Both the position numbers and the translations under genes were made by a program. A stretch of 64,000 nucleotides of DNA from Oscheius dolichura (Eukaryota > Nematoda > Chromadorea > Rhabditida > Rhabditidae): NCBI GenBank assembly GCA_932521035.1, contig OW051492.1, positions 5,270,001 to 5,334,000 on the forward strand, written 5' to 3'. The notes below the pieces were generated by a model. The model was given only the letters and a program-made list of their open reading frames with translations, did no database searches and had not been told where the DNA came from. This document shows, piece after piece, positions 1 to 11,200 of this stretch. How positions within the stretch are numbered: the first letter of the stretch is position 1; the number at the start of each line of letters is the position of its first letter.

Positions 1-1274
1 ATCTCGTGACTACGAAAATGAGCCCCGGCCGTACGGAAGTCCGAAAAGCGAAGGGGAACCACGGCCACGTCGCCCTGAAGACCCTTTCCGTTATTTTTAG
101 GATGAAAAGACATACCGGATGGAAGCCGGTGCCGTTAGATCCGCCGGCGACGGACAGTTTCGGCCGGAAGCCGGTCTTCTTCTTGCCGATGGCGGGGGAG
201 AGGCCTCCCGGGCTGGGGCTGTGTGGCCCGTCGCCCATGCTGATCAGTTTCTGGAGGTCCTGGGCCTTCCTTTCCCGTTCCCGTTTCCGCGACTCGATTA
301 TTTTCATCTGTTTTATCAGTTCCTCCTCCTCCTCTATCTACAGTTGGTATCTTTCTCCCTTTTCTCGCTCGACCTACCTCTTCTGGTGTCCTGTCCCACA
401 ACTTGTTCAGCTGTTCCTTCCTCCGCCTCTCGTGTTCAGCGTCATAACAAATATGTTCTGTATTCGAGTCCTAAAGCCCATGTCTTATTCGATTGTGTCT
501 CTCTACTCACCGTCAAACCCGCGAGTTCGTCTACAATGGAATAGAAGCGTTCCTTCATATCCTCGATGGACCTGTCTATCCCAAATTTGGTCTTATCATA
601 GCGGTCGTGTATCACAGGCCAGCTATAAGAGTTTTCATATTTAAAAAAACAAATCTTACCGCAGATCAAATCTTCGGCAGACTTCGAACAAATAATCGGT
701 CTCCTCCCTAGACCATTTGGATATTTTCAAGTACTTGTTATATTCCTCGTCTGTGTAGAAGGGAATGTTGATCATCTAAAGTTATTTTTTATTGTAAATA
801 AATGTTGTTCTTACTTTATTAAATCTAGCAAATATGTACGGGTCAGAGGAGTCTGTTTTATCCTCCCGCACCCAATGGAACAGCTTCAATCCGTCTTGTC
901 TCGCCTGATTCTCAAAGGCAATCCATTTATATCGTCTTACGGCTCTCAGTCCAAGCTAATGCAATGTATTCAGATTGATTTTTACAAGTCTTGCCTGTGC
1001 TTTTTTGCCTCTATAGCCTGCTGCTTTAGTTGGAGTGGGCATCATTGACTGGATATCTTTGGTGTCTCCCGACTTCAACAGGTTGAATACTTCTCGAGCC
1101 ATGCCTTCTGGTTTCTTGAAGACTCTCGTTGTTGTCTAAAGGGGTTGTCTTTTATTCAGTTCCACTTGATATTACCTTCTTAGCTCCACTTGTCCCTGCC
1201 GATCCAAAGTTAGAAAATGGTGTATCCGTCTTTGGAGTTGACTCTCCACCCATAATTGACTGTACATCATTCAT
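1..1274 (-). CDS. dmap1: DNA methyltransferase 1-associated protein 1 (DMAP1/SWC4), C-terminus cut by the window edge
   Basis: DMAP1 is a chromatin subunit shared by the NuA4/TIP60 acetyltransferase and SRCAP/SWR1 remodelling complexes; the C. elegans counterpart is ekl-4. Translated exons give an N-terminal block with FKKPEGMAREVF, then KWIAFENQARQDGLKLFHW, then the SANT-like region (WSREETDYLFEVCRRFDL, WPVIHDRYD, RSIEDMKERF), and a charged helix AEHERRRKEQLNKLWDRTPEE followed by RKRERERKAQDLQKLI. The start codon at 1274 lies one base after a TTCAG acceptor, which suggests trans-splicing. All introns are about 30-41 nt, for example the one after VCRRFDL (37 nt). The last exon runs off base 1 at RFSDFRTAGAHFRSHE, still matching the family. 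The family is well recognised; the 30-nt intron before LGLRAVRR is uncertain and could instead be a 38-nt GC-AG intron. Confidence 0.9.
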
Positions 1275-1924
1275 TCTGAAGGTACTTGTCAGAAACAATT
1301 CGCAAAACAGTTGAGAGCAAGTTCTTCAGGGGAGGAAATAAAAAATAAGAACGCTTTACTTGCAAAAGTGACGCTCATGACTAGCCGAAAAGCGAGAAAT
1401 CTCCCCCTGGCTTTCTTTCCACTCCTTATTTACTCTTTTTGCTTCTTCAGTGTCAAAACTGTAAAGAAAGCAGTAGAAAAGAAAAAAAATTGGTGTAAAA
1501 TTTGAAAATCTCGAAAAGGTGGGCAATTTAGATAATCAGGCAAGGCGCGCTACGGTGAACGCGTTGAGGCGTTGCTTGAGTATCGAATGTTTTGTGCATT
1601 TCGGGGGTGTCTCGGCTTTTAGGCCCAACCGTTCTTTTCAATTTCCAAATGCTTTTCTGTATTTTTGTTCAGTTCTTTTCTGATTGGAATCGATCTCGTT
1701 TCTAATGAAAAATATTTATGCGCAACAGATTTTGTCATCATCGTTTATCGAGGGAAATGATCTGTTCCATGCACTAGAAATCTTTTAAATCTCGTTGAAA
1801 TCACATCCTTCTTCTCAAATTATTTATTTTTTTCAGTCCTCAAACTGGAAACAGAGCCTCACAGGAAAGTTAGACACAAAAGGTAACACATAACTTCCCC
1901 TGAGCTCAACCAACGAATCCGACA
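1275..1924. other. Intergenic region between DMAP1 and RPS20
   Basis: No convincing coding sequence. AT-rich, with a TTTTTTTCAG acceptor at about 1830-1840 that probably marks the 5' UTR splice or trans-splice site of RPS20. The two flanking genes diverge, so this stretch must hold both promoters. No TATA-type element could be assigned. Confidence 0.5.
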
Positions 1925-2484
1925 ATGGTGAGTGTTTTATAGTTCGTTTTGCAAATTAACATTTCTATACCATTATTGTATAAAAGTGGTTTTTATAGGC
2001 TGGAGTTTACAAAAGTGACAAGCCTGTGGCTGATGCTACCAAGCACCGTATCCGTATTACCCTCACATCTCAGAATGTGAAGTCTCTTGAGAAGGGTAAT
2101 TTTTTATAATTTTTATATATGCGGTTGGGAGGTTACTCTGACAGTTTCAATTTGTCTCTTACTTTTCAAAGCTGAAATTGGCTTTTCAGTGTGTAGCCAG
2201 CTCATTGATGGTGCCAAGCACCTCGAACTCTCTGTCAAGGGGCCTATCCGCCTGCCCACCAAGACCCTTCGTATTACAACCCGCAAGACTCCTTGCGGAG
2301 AGGGATCCAAGACTTGGGACCGTTTCCAGGTGAGTATCAACATGTTTTACTGGTTATTTCTCAAATTTAGATGCGCATTCACAAGCGTCTCATCAACATG
2401 CACACACCTCCTGAGCTCCTTCAGCAGATCACTTCCATCTCGATCGAACCCGGAGTAGACGTTGAGGTCACCCAGGCCGATTAA
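1925..2484 (+). CDS. rps-20: 40S ribosomal protein S20 (uS10)
   Basis: Component of the small ribosomal subunit head. Four coding exons (1925-1927, 1999-2095, 2190-2329, 2371-2484) join in frame to a protein of about 117 aa, the usual length. Visible family blocks are [49 protein letters not shown] and a C-terminal [13 protein letters not shown]. The first coding exon is only the ATG, followed immediately by a GTGAGT donor. The gene is divergently placed to DMAP1 and followed 190 bp later by the RING-WWE gene on the same strand. Identification is secure. Confidence 0.96.
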
Positions 2485-2675
2485 GCTGGCAAGTGGACGG
2501 GTTTCTCGATTGCTCGAGTGACATGTTCATTGTTATCCGCCGTTAAAGATTTGTTATGCATTGGATGCAGAAATGTATTCATTCGTATAAATGTTATCAT
2601 TATTCTGAGTTGTTCTGGTTTTTTATCCTAACCTTATTGAATAATCCTCAACCGTTTACAATTCAGTAGATTACA

Positions 2676-3436
2676 ATGAATGATGAAGATTGCCCAATTT
2701 GCTATACCACGATCAGTATCCCAATCGTTACTGATTGTGGTCATAAATTCTGCTTTTGCTGCCTGAAAGGTAGATCTTGGAAGATACATGTTGTTAGGTG
2801 CTTATTTTATAGGCGCTTGCGTCGATAAAGACGATCCTCTTTGCCCGATATGTCGTCGAAGTGTTGACACTACCATTTTCAACCATCCTTCGATTTCGGG
2901 ATTATCTCTAACGATCGCACCTTTGCCTGAAGGTAGTTTCCTCCAAGACTGACTAAACACTTATTTATAGAATCTGATATCTCGGGACTTGATAAGGATA
3001 TCAAGAAAGAAGTTGATGAAGATGTCAAGCCTGACATTAACGCGCTGAAGAACCCTCCTCCTAAAAGGAAGTTTTGGTTGTATAAGGTATCATTTTTTTG
3101 TGCGAGTTTATTTTTTAGGGCATAAGCGGGTGGTGGCGTTACGAACCCAGAGATGAAGAGGACATCAAAAAGGCTTTTGATGCCGGTGATGCAAATGTAG
3201 AACTCACCATGTGTGGCCATATTTACATCATTGACTTTGGAAAAATGCAACAATACAGAAAGGATAATCAAGGGCTCAAAAGGATTATTAGGTTTGTTCC
3301 TTTGTGTGTTGCTTTTTTTGCTTATGTGAAAATTCTATCCATTGGGCGTTTTCATTGTAAACTTTTTAGGCAAGCAACTGAAGATGAGCTGCCAGAATTG
3401 CGCGTTCGTGGAATTGCCGGCATGAGATGCGCCTAA
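2676..3436 (+). CDS. Small RING-WWE protein, RNF146 (Iduna)-like E3 ubiquitin ligase
   Basis: Five exons (2676-2769, 2813-2932, 2971-3086, 3119-3291, 3370-3436) encode about 190 aa. Residues 6-45 form a C3HC4 RING (CPICYTT, CGHKFCFCCLK, CPICRRS). A WWE domain follows (WWRYEPRDEEDIKKAF, then CGHIYIIDFGKMQQY and LKRIIR). In RNF146 the WWE binds iso-ADP-ribose in poly(ADP-ribose) and allosterically activates the RING, so PARylated proteins such as axin are ubiquitinated. That function is inferred here from the RING plus WWE order. The protein is about half the length of vertebrate RNF146 and lacks the long acidic C-terminal tail. A TTCAG lies 11 bases before the ATG, consistent with trans-splicing. 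The intron at 3087-3118 is only 32 nt. Confidence 0.88.
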
Positions 3437-3616
3437 ACACCTTTAAGGTATCCACACATGTAATATAATGTACTGTAGTAGGTACTTCTAGCTGAATTTG
3501 TTATGATATCGTTGTTAACGAGTAACTATTACGAGTATACATTTGCAATGAAAAAATTTTTTGCATTTGCTTTTTACGCAAACATACCCATACGTTTATT
3601 CGTAAAGTTGAGAAGT

Positions 3617-4758
3617 TTATGCTTCTTCGCGCACTTTTTTAATCGGTGGGATTTCTTCTGACGGAATTTCTTTCTGAACGTCTGTGCATCGTCCTAGCTT
3701 CTCTCCAAGGCCTCGTGCGTCGCGAAGATTTCGAGCTACGGTAGCTACTCGTTGAGCAGACTGATGGCTATTTTCAATAATGATAGTACTAGCTAAAACA
3801 TGGGAGGAGTGCTCTCGTGCTTCCTTAAACCTCCCGTTGCTGTCAGAAATGCAGAAATTAACCTCAATTACATTGATAGTCTGATCGTCACAAACATCGG
3901 CAAACTGAAGGGCCAAATAAGACCAGCTTACAAGCACATCTAAGCGATCCAGATCTGCCGGTTTCCAAAACTGTGTTGCGGCTGACCAGAGATATCTGAA
4001 ATACTATTGTCTTTTAGTGTCTCGGTTCCTTACTGGAAGCTCGCCGAACATCTTCTCCAGGTGTCTGTTCGCATCTGTTGGTGATTGGCTTTTCGGGGGA
4101 TCCTTTCCTGCACTCGACAGATCTGAAGCTGTCGCTACTCCTGAATGAAACCTTTGTACCGTATGATAAGCATAATAGATACTGAGCTGGGAACTGGCTA
4201 CAACTCGAGAATCACGGACCCGAGGTATCCTCTCGATCGCGTCGATCCATTCCCAGCAAACCTGAAAGGGAACAAAACGTGTCATGAGACATGATGAACT
4301 TACGAGGGAACAGTTTTCCCTCCCAGGCGGAATTCGACCGGAACCTAACTCATTCGAGTTTCTGGCTTTATAATCAAAATATTAATCAAAAACTGGATGT
4401 AATGTTGAGACAAAACATAAAAAGTGGATCAAGGAGCATGAGGGTAACCAAACTTTCGTCTTGAAATGCCTAATCGCCATTTTCCCCTACTGTACCACTT
4501 CACTTCAACATTGATCGAATTATAAACAAACCTCCATCACCGTTTCATCATAATGCGACGTATTCAGAATACAAGAATAAACATGGTCCAATAACTCGAG
4601 ATCCTCGGCTCCAAAGGGCTCGGGGGAAGTGGTCACCGCCGCTCGGATGACTGTTACTGCTCTATACTCACTCTAGCTGATAGGGGATGGGGAATAGCTC
4701 ACTTCTCGTAATCCCTGCCAACGGTGGCCGTGAAGGCATCCTTGAGCGCTTCGTTCAT
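3617..4758 (-). CDS. Unknown helical protein
   Basis: Not recognised. The start at 4758 follows a CTAG acceptor (ATG AACGAAGCG, M-N-E-A-L-K-D-A-F). Coding exons include a region around 4560-4670 (EPFGAEDLELLDHVYS, YDETVMEV), a continuation CWEWIDAIERIPRVRDSR at 4060-4280, and a last exon at 3617-3937 ending VREEA-stop. The protein appears largely alpha-helical with HEAT/ARM-like spacing, but no catalytic motif was found and no family is assigned. Exon joins are supported by open frames and GT..AG boundaries only. It lies convergent with the RING-WWE gene. Confidence 0.6.
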
Positions 4759-4917
4759 CCGGGCGGCGAACTAGATTTCAGAATAATCGGCGGTGGACGA
4801 CCTAGTTGTCCAAAAATGAGACCCGCGGGCGCGTCGGGATGCGGAAGATGAGAACAGCTGGTTTTGCGAGAGGACCACAAATTGTTTGAATCCGGATCGG
4901 GCAGGATGTGGCGAGAA

Positions 4918-5032
4918 TGTTTGGGGGGAAACTGGGGAATGCGCTGGGGAGGAGGAGGAAGGGGAGACGGCCAAGGAGGAGAAGGACAAGGAGGAGGACG
5001 AGGAGGAGGGAATTGGTGGATGAGACGGAAGG
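4918..5032. repeat. GGA-rich purine tract
   Basis: A run dominated by GGA and GGGA units on the plus strand, interrupted by AAG. It sits between the unknown gene and the 3' end of the myosin IX gene. It is simple sequence; the translated open frames over it are low-complexity artefacts. Confidence 0.7.
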
Positions 5033-5262
5033 AGATAAGGCTTTGCGCGGGAAAAACATAGCAAGGGAAAACACGGTTTGAGTGAAAACGGGGTCAACGG
5101 GGTCAGCCGGAGGAGAGTGCAAAACAGCTGTTTGAAACATTGTGATTGGTTGGCGTCGAAACGGGTTTCCTTCCAGGACCTTTGCAAGGATTTCCAGTCT
5201 TTTGACTGAAAAAAGCAAAAGTCCGTATGTAAAAATGTTTATGACCACGAAAAAGACTGATA

Positions 5263-8200
5263 TCATTCGGGTACCGGTGTGTAGAAGAGCACAGAAGGGC
5301 CGCCGCCCTGGGGCAGGCGACGGTTTTTGGGAGGACGAGGCCGGGACTTGGTCGGGTGGACTAGAACCCCGAAGACCGGCGGACTCTCCAAGTCCAGGGC
5401 GTATTCCTCGTTGGTGTAGCCCTGGGAGAGGTCCTCCGAGGTCGACAGATCTTCCGAGGAGGCCACGGGGGCCAGCGGCGGCAGCTCTTGTAGCAGACGT
5501 TCTCTGAAAGTGTTTGGTCAGCCTCCCTCAAATGGGCGTACTTTTCTTTTCCCAAGAAGTCGAGCTGCTCTTCGAAGAGCATCTTGGCAGTGCCCATATT
5601 CGGCGGCTTCTCTTCCTTCTGCTGGTGCTCCTCGATCCTCTGCAGATTGACTGAGACCTTGTGGCTGGCGTTCTCCAGCTCGACAATGTTGTTCAGGGTC
5701 GCCTTGTACTGCCTCAGCTTCTCCTCTATCAGAGTCTGTACACAGACGGCCTGCCGCGATACGTCCGCCAGTTGTTCCTGAACTCGGCGACTCAACGGGT
5801 AGAGGGCAAACCACAAACCTGGGCGTGGACGGTGTCGTGCCGGCGGAGGATACAGGGGCCGAAGATGAGAGCGAGGTTGGAGGCCCCCATTTTGTTGACG
5901 GATTCCTGGTGGGCCACTCGGGCCAGGTGGAACATGAGCCGGTCGAGGAGGGCCCGGTTGGACTTCGGGAGGAGGTCGATCATGATCGACAGACAGCGGA
6001 TCCTCTCCGCCGTGTCCTCCACTTCTGAAATGGGAAAGGGGTAAAAAGAGACGAGAAGGCATACCGGACGCATTGAGGAAGTTTTCGTAGAGATCAAACG
6101 TGATGGCCGGTTCGGGCATCTCGCGGAAGAAGCACTTGATGAGGGTGGTGAGCACGTGGACCTGGACGTCGTCCAGGCTGATACTCTCCGTGTCTACGGC
6201 TTTTCATTAGAGGAGACACGGCCACCTACCGGTGTTTGTCTCGATGGCTTTCCTGGCGCTCCTCACGTGGGCGATGGAGCCACACTTGCGGTAGATGCCT
6301 TCCACGAAGAGGGCTCGCGTCTCCACTGCGAGGAAGAGCTTGTCCAGCAGCGGCGGCACCGTGTTGTCCTCGTCCACCAGCTGGGCCAACGGGATACCGA
6401 AGAACCTTCCCCCAGCCTAGAAGAGGATATTTTAATTTGGTCGGATAACAAACGGGAGACGGAGAGGTGTGCCCGAGGAGGGAGCAGGGCGCCGTCAGCT
6501 TGGTGTGGCATTTCTTGTGGACACTGATTCGGCAGGCGATGCAGATGAGGATCTTCTCGGAGTGCCACATGAACTGGTTACAGGCCTCGCAGTAGGTGGG
6601 TACGTGAACCAGCTCGCTCTTGAAACGGTGGCCGGCATGCATCTGAAGGAGGTCGGTAGGAGGGAATGGACAAGAGAGGTTAGGGAACAGAAGGGCCCAC
6701 ACGACTAGGAGACTACGAGGAACGCCTTACCACTGTCACGTCTGAGCGGCGACGGATCCGGCGCACACTCTGAACACCATTCGCCTTTTAAATACTCTAC
6801 ACAGACAAAAGAGACCCCGTGGCCAGGAGGCGAAACTTACTCGGATGATGCCCGCCTTCTGCTTCTGGCCCTTCTTCTTCGTCTGCGTCTGCATGAACTC
6901 GTTCAGGAAACCTCTGAAATGGACTGTCCTCCTCTTTGCTCTCCGCTGACTGACCGGAAGGCGTTGAGGCCCAAGGGGATGGGGAAGGTGACCTTCTCCT
7001 CCCGACAGACTTTGATGAGGACACCTTCGAACGTGGAGATGAGGTCGCGGTACTTCAGGGTGGCCCCTCCCTCAGTGAGCACCGCCTCGTGTCCGATCAG
7101 CTCCATGTGGAATTCCCTCATGCTCTTCTTAAAGATGGCATCCACCACCGTATCCCTCTTCGACGTGTCCTGGAGTCCCGTCTGCTTCTTGAATATGAAC
7201 ACGCTGAACAAACGAAGATCCTCCGTCGACTCGACTATCATGTTCCCGGGATCCGTCTGTACCGATTAATAAGGAAAGGGGGAAAGGGACACCTGTTGTT
7301 TTGTCTTGTTCAGGTTGAAGGTGCCGACAGTCGGCAGAGGGGAGGTACTGTGTCTCGTCCGGCCGGACATGATATCCCATCTTTTGGGAGAGGAACTCGG
7401 CCGGGTCGGGGATCGGAGGGGCGACGGCGGCCGACAGGGAATCGCCTGAGCGAAGGCCTTGCACTCCTTGTGAAAAGTGAATTTGCAACCTGAAACACTC
7501 AATAGGGAAAGGGGAGCAGCCACTGACTGGAACATTTGAAAGCCTGAGAAAGGAGACCCGTAATATAACGATTACAAAGAGTGCAAAGTTCTTGTCGGTG
7601 GAGGCGAGACATCTTCAGTTGGTGTTCCTTGGGCGGCTCGGGGGACAGTTCATTCGCCGCGTTGCTGAGAGGTTACTGTAGCTTGGGACACGGGGAAGCT
7701 TACCTCGGCCCGGGGACGGCTTCCTCCTCCTCGGCCACCCTTCGACCAAACAACGCCTTCAGATTCTGCTTGGCTTTGGTGAAACCGAGCCGACTTCCTG
7801 ACTTCTTTTTGCTGCTGTCCTGGGCCAGCTGTTGAAGTTCTTTGAAAGACTCCTCCGCTCGAATTAGCTAAAAAGTCTCTTTGAGTTGAAACTAGCCAAT
7901 GCTACCCGGTTGCTGTCCGTGCTGTTGGCCCTTCGAAGCATCTTCAGCTTTGTCGTAGACGCCGTGGCAGCCAGCGATTGTCGTCTATGGAATCCGAGAT
8001 CCGGTTCCTCATCCACCAATTTCAGTTTCGTATCTTCCAGAATAAAAGTGGCATCCAGTTCCAGCTCGTCATCCCTAGAATTAATCCATACAATAACAGT
8101 GCCGGGTGTTACTCTCTGCCGTCCCCGAGCACACTCGCGTCGTCCACGTCCTCGTCCAGTCCGTTCTCCGTGTCATCCTCGCTGTCCAACTCGTCTTCAG

Positions 8201-11200
8201 AAGTCCCGAATTGGGCCAGAGAGGAGGGGTCATTCAGATCGAAAGTCCCGAGTATAATGGGTTTTACTCTTTGTGGGCGGAAGGTTGGCTTTCCCCGAGG
8301 GATCTCTCCCAATCTGAAACACCCGTTACCGTATCCCCCATAATGGTCACCTTCTTCTCGCTTCCTTTCCCCTGTATGCTGCCTGCAATGCTATCACGGC
8401 CTCCCTGACCAGGTGGTACCTCTTGTGTTCGAGGTACCTCTTCCAGTTGGTCTGGATGACCAGGGCCGCGTATGCCTCCCTCCTCAACTTGTTCCGTGTC
8501 AACGCACCCCTAACCAAGGCCTGTATCTTTATGATCCCCTGTTTCAACTTCAAGTATCTCCTCCTGGCAATCATCGTCCTGAACCACCTCTGCAACGTGT
8601 CTGAATGTTTCTTGGTCAATTTCCTCCTCAATTTTCACCCACCTATATGGTGCATGATAGTCCTGTGCAGGTGGTCGTCCAAGATGAGTTTCTCCGCGTC
8701 CCTCATAAAAATCTTGCTGATTCCGTACTGGATATTGTTGGACTCGATGGCCGGGTGGCTAGAGATGAAGTGTTTCACGTCGTCCACAGTGCTGTCCCTC
8801 CCGTTCTTCAGCAGGATACGGTACTGCTGGATGAACCTCTCGTATTCGATGCGGACAGAGTAGCCGGCACGGCGGATACGGACAGTCTCCAACATGCCGG
8901 TGTATCGCAGCTGGCGGAGGATGATATTGTCATCGAAGTGGTTGGGAATCTAAAGCATCCTTCCACCGACTCGACCCTTACTGCCCCACCTTATCGTTGT
9001 TGCTTTTGATACATCGGATGAAGTAGGGCGTCGCCTGCCCGAGGGTCTTCATCAGCCGACTCAAGGAGAACTCGAACTGCTTCGATACAGAACTCGGCTT
9101 CTTTCCCATGGGCTTCTTGCCGATCGTTTCTTTCAGAATCTACACCCCCTGTTAAATATTACAGTTCCAATTAAAACCTGAAGACTCTTGAGGGTGGTCA
9201 GCTTGTCCTCGGTCTTCCCAGCGGGTGTCCTCCTGGCCTGTGACTTGATCGTGTTGAACATGCTCGTGTCGCAGAAGTCGGGCAGATCCAGTTGAAGTTC
9301 GCCGCGAAGAAAGGCCGAGAGTGCGGAGTCGGACCCTCTGCGCGGGGCAGGAAGGGACTCTGTCACTCGGAGATGGCCAGCAGACTCTAAAAGGACCGTC
9401 TCTTTTCGAGTAATCTCAATTTATACCGCTCCGTTGTAGCCTCTTTCCGGACTGTTTAAATCCGTGCATGGCCCTGAAGACAGATCGAAGGACATTCCAC
9501 CGATGGACGGCGACGGGGTCCCTTCCGAGGAGAGACTTCATCAGGGCGTTACGGGATGTCTTGAGCGTGTTCAACACGTCCTGTCTCATGAGATCCTTGT
9601 TCTTCTCTCGGAATCCCTCAAACATATTTGTCAGGGATACCCATCCCCCACCTACCGTAACCTGATACTTGACTTTTCCCGCGTAGTGTGCCACAATAAA
9701 GGCCGGCTCCCTCTTCTGCGGTGTCTCGTAGTATTCATTCGCCTGAAAGTTGTTCTTTCCCTCGTCCAGGCCTCTCCAAACCTTCAAGAACTGGTTGAGC
9801 TTGGCCAGCATGGACTCGTCGGTGCCGTTGTTGATGTTGCTCTCCTCGTCTACCAGTCGCAGTATTCCGTATGGCTTACTCTGGAACCGGGTCGGTCTGC
9901 CCCCGGGGGGAATACCTGAAACAGCTGGACACACTCGGTGTTGTCCGTATATTCGATGCTCGTCCACGAGATGCCCTCCTTGAAGTATTCCTCCTGCTCG
10001 AACTGAAATATATGCTGGTTGAAGTAGGCCTGGAGATGCTCGTTGGCGTAGTTGATACATAGCTGCTCGAAGGAGTTCCACTGGGCCCCGAGGTCCTCGA
10101 ACCCGAAGATGTCCAGGATACCTGAAACCGTCCGTCTCCCTCTCCTCCCCCAAACAGACCAATGTAATATCCCTTGCTGGTGACATAGTTCTTCAGGAGG
10201 GCTTGGTTGACCCGGAGGACGATCCAGTCGAAGAGGGCGTTGTAGAGACACTTGGCCATGGCGTCCCTCGTGTTCGTGGCCTCCGAGACCGTGTACCGGG
10301 TGACGACCGTCTCCTGCTTCATCACCTACAAGTCCCGCTCTCTACCCGTTGTCAAACACAACTTGCCGTCCTCTTCATGGTGAGGGCCTGGAGGAGGAGT
10401 TCCGACCGGACGCGGAGCAGCTTGGCCACGAGGTCGACGACCTCCTCGTTCTCGATGTAAGCATTCTCGTCCGAGTGGTAGCCGTGTCGCTGAAATTTCT
10501 CCCTTTATCCGTCGAAGATTAAAACACGCCACAACTGGCTAAATTCCCAAAGACAGCCAACGGCCATCCCGGGTCAGTTTCTACTTATACTCTTCCATTT
10601 TGCGGTTGCGTTACTCGTCATGCGCAATCTTGTAAATTGTGGGTTGCTTTCTCACTTTCTCGGCACACTTCTCGTTTCAGCATTTAAATCAATCTTTCGA
10701 AGAAAAAGGGATAACGAGGAGGAAGAGGAGGAGGCGGAAGAGCAGCAGGTTAGATTTGAGCCGGCTCGGACGGGGCCGCCCCAATTCCGTACCTTTATGT
10801 CGCTCGTTTAGGTCGAGGAGAGTGCGAGCGACGACAAGTTCAGAATGTCGTGTAAGAGAAAAAAGGTACGGAATTGGGGGCACTTTTTGGCCTGTAACAG
10901 AACAATTTTCAGAAGAAGAAGCCCAAGGAACAAAGTGCCAGAAGCACGAAACAGAGGACAGAACCCAGAAAGACGAAGACGCCCCCTCCACAACAACCAC
11001 CGGTCGAGCAGAGGCCAGTCCAACAATCTCAGAGGCCACAGAAAAAGCCATCCCCCGTACAGAAGCAATCGGCGGCCAACCAAAGTGTAAAGGGCCCGGA
11101 GAAGACGAAATCGACGGTGATGTCTACCGCTGAACGAAAGAAGAGCGCCCCCTCTCAAAAGGAGGCGACCAAGAGCGCATGTGTACGGATGGAAGCCAAC

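Noticed and set aside
4864-5061. Gly-rich plus-strand frame
   Set aside because: Translation of the GGA-rich simple repeat.
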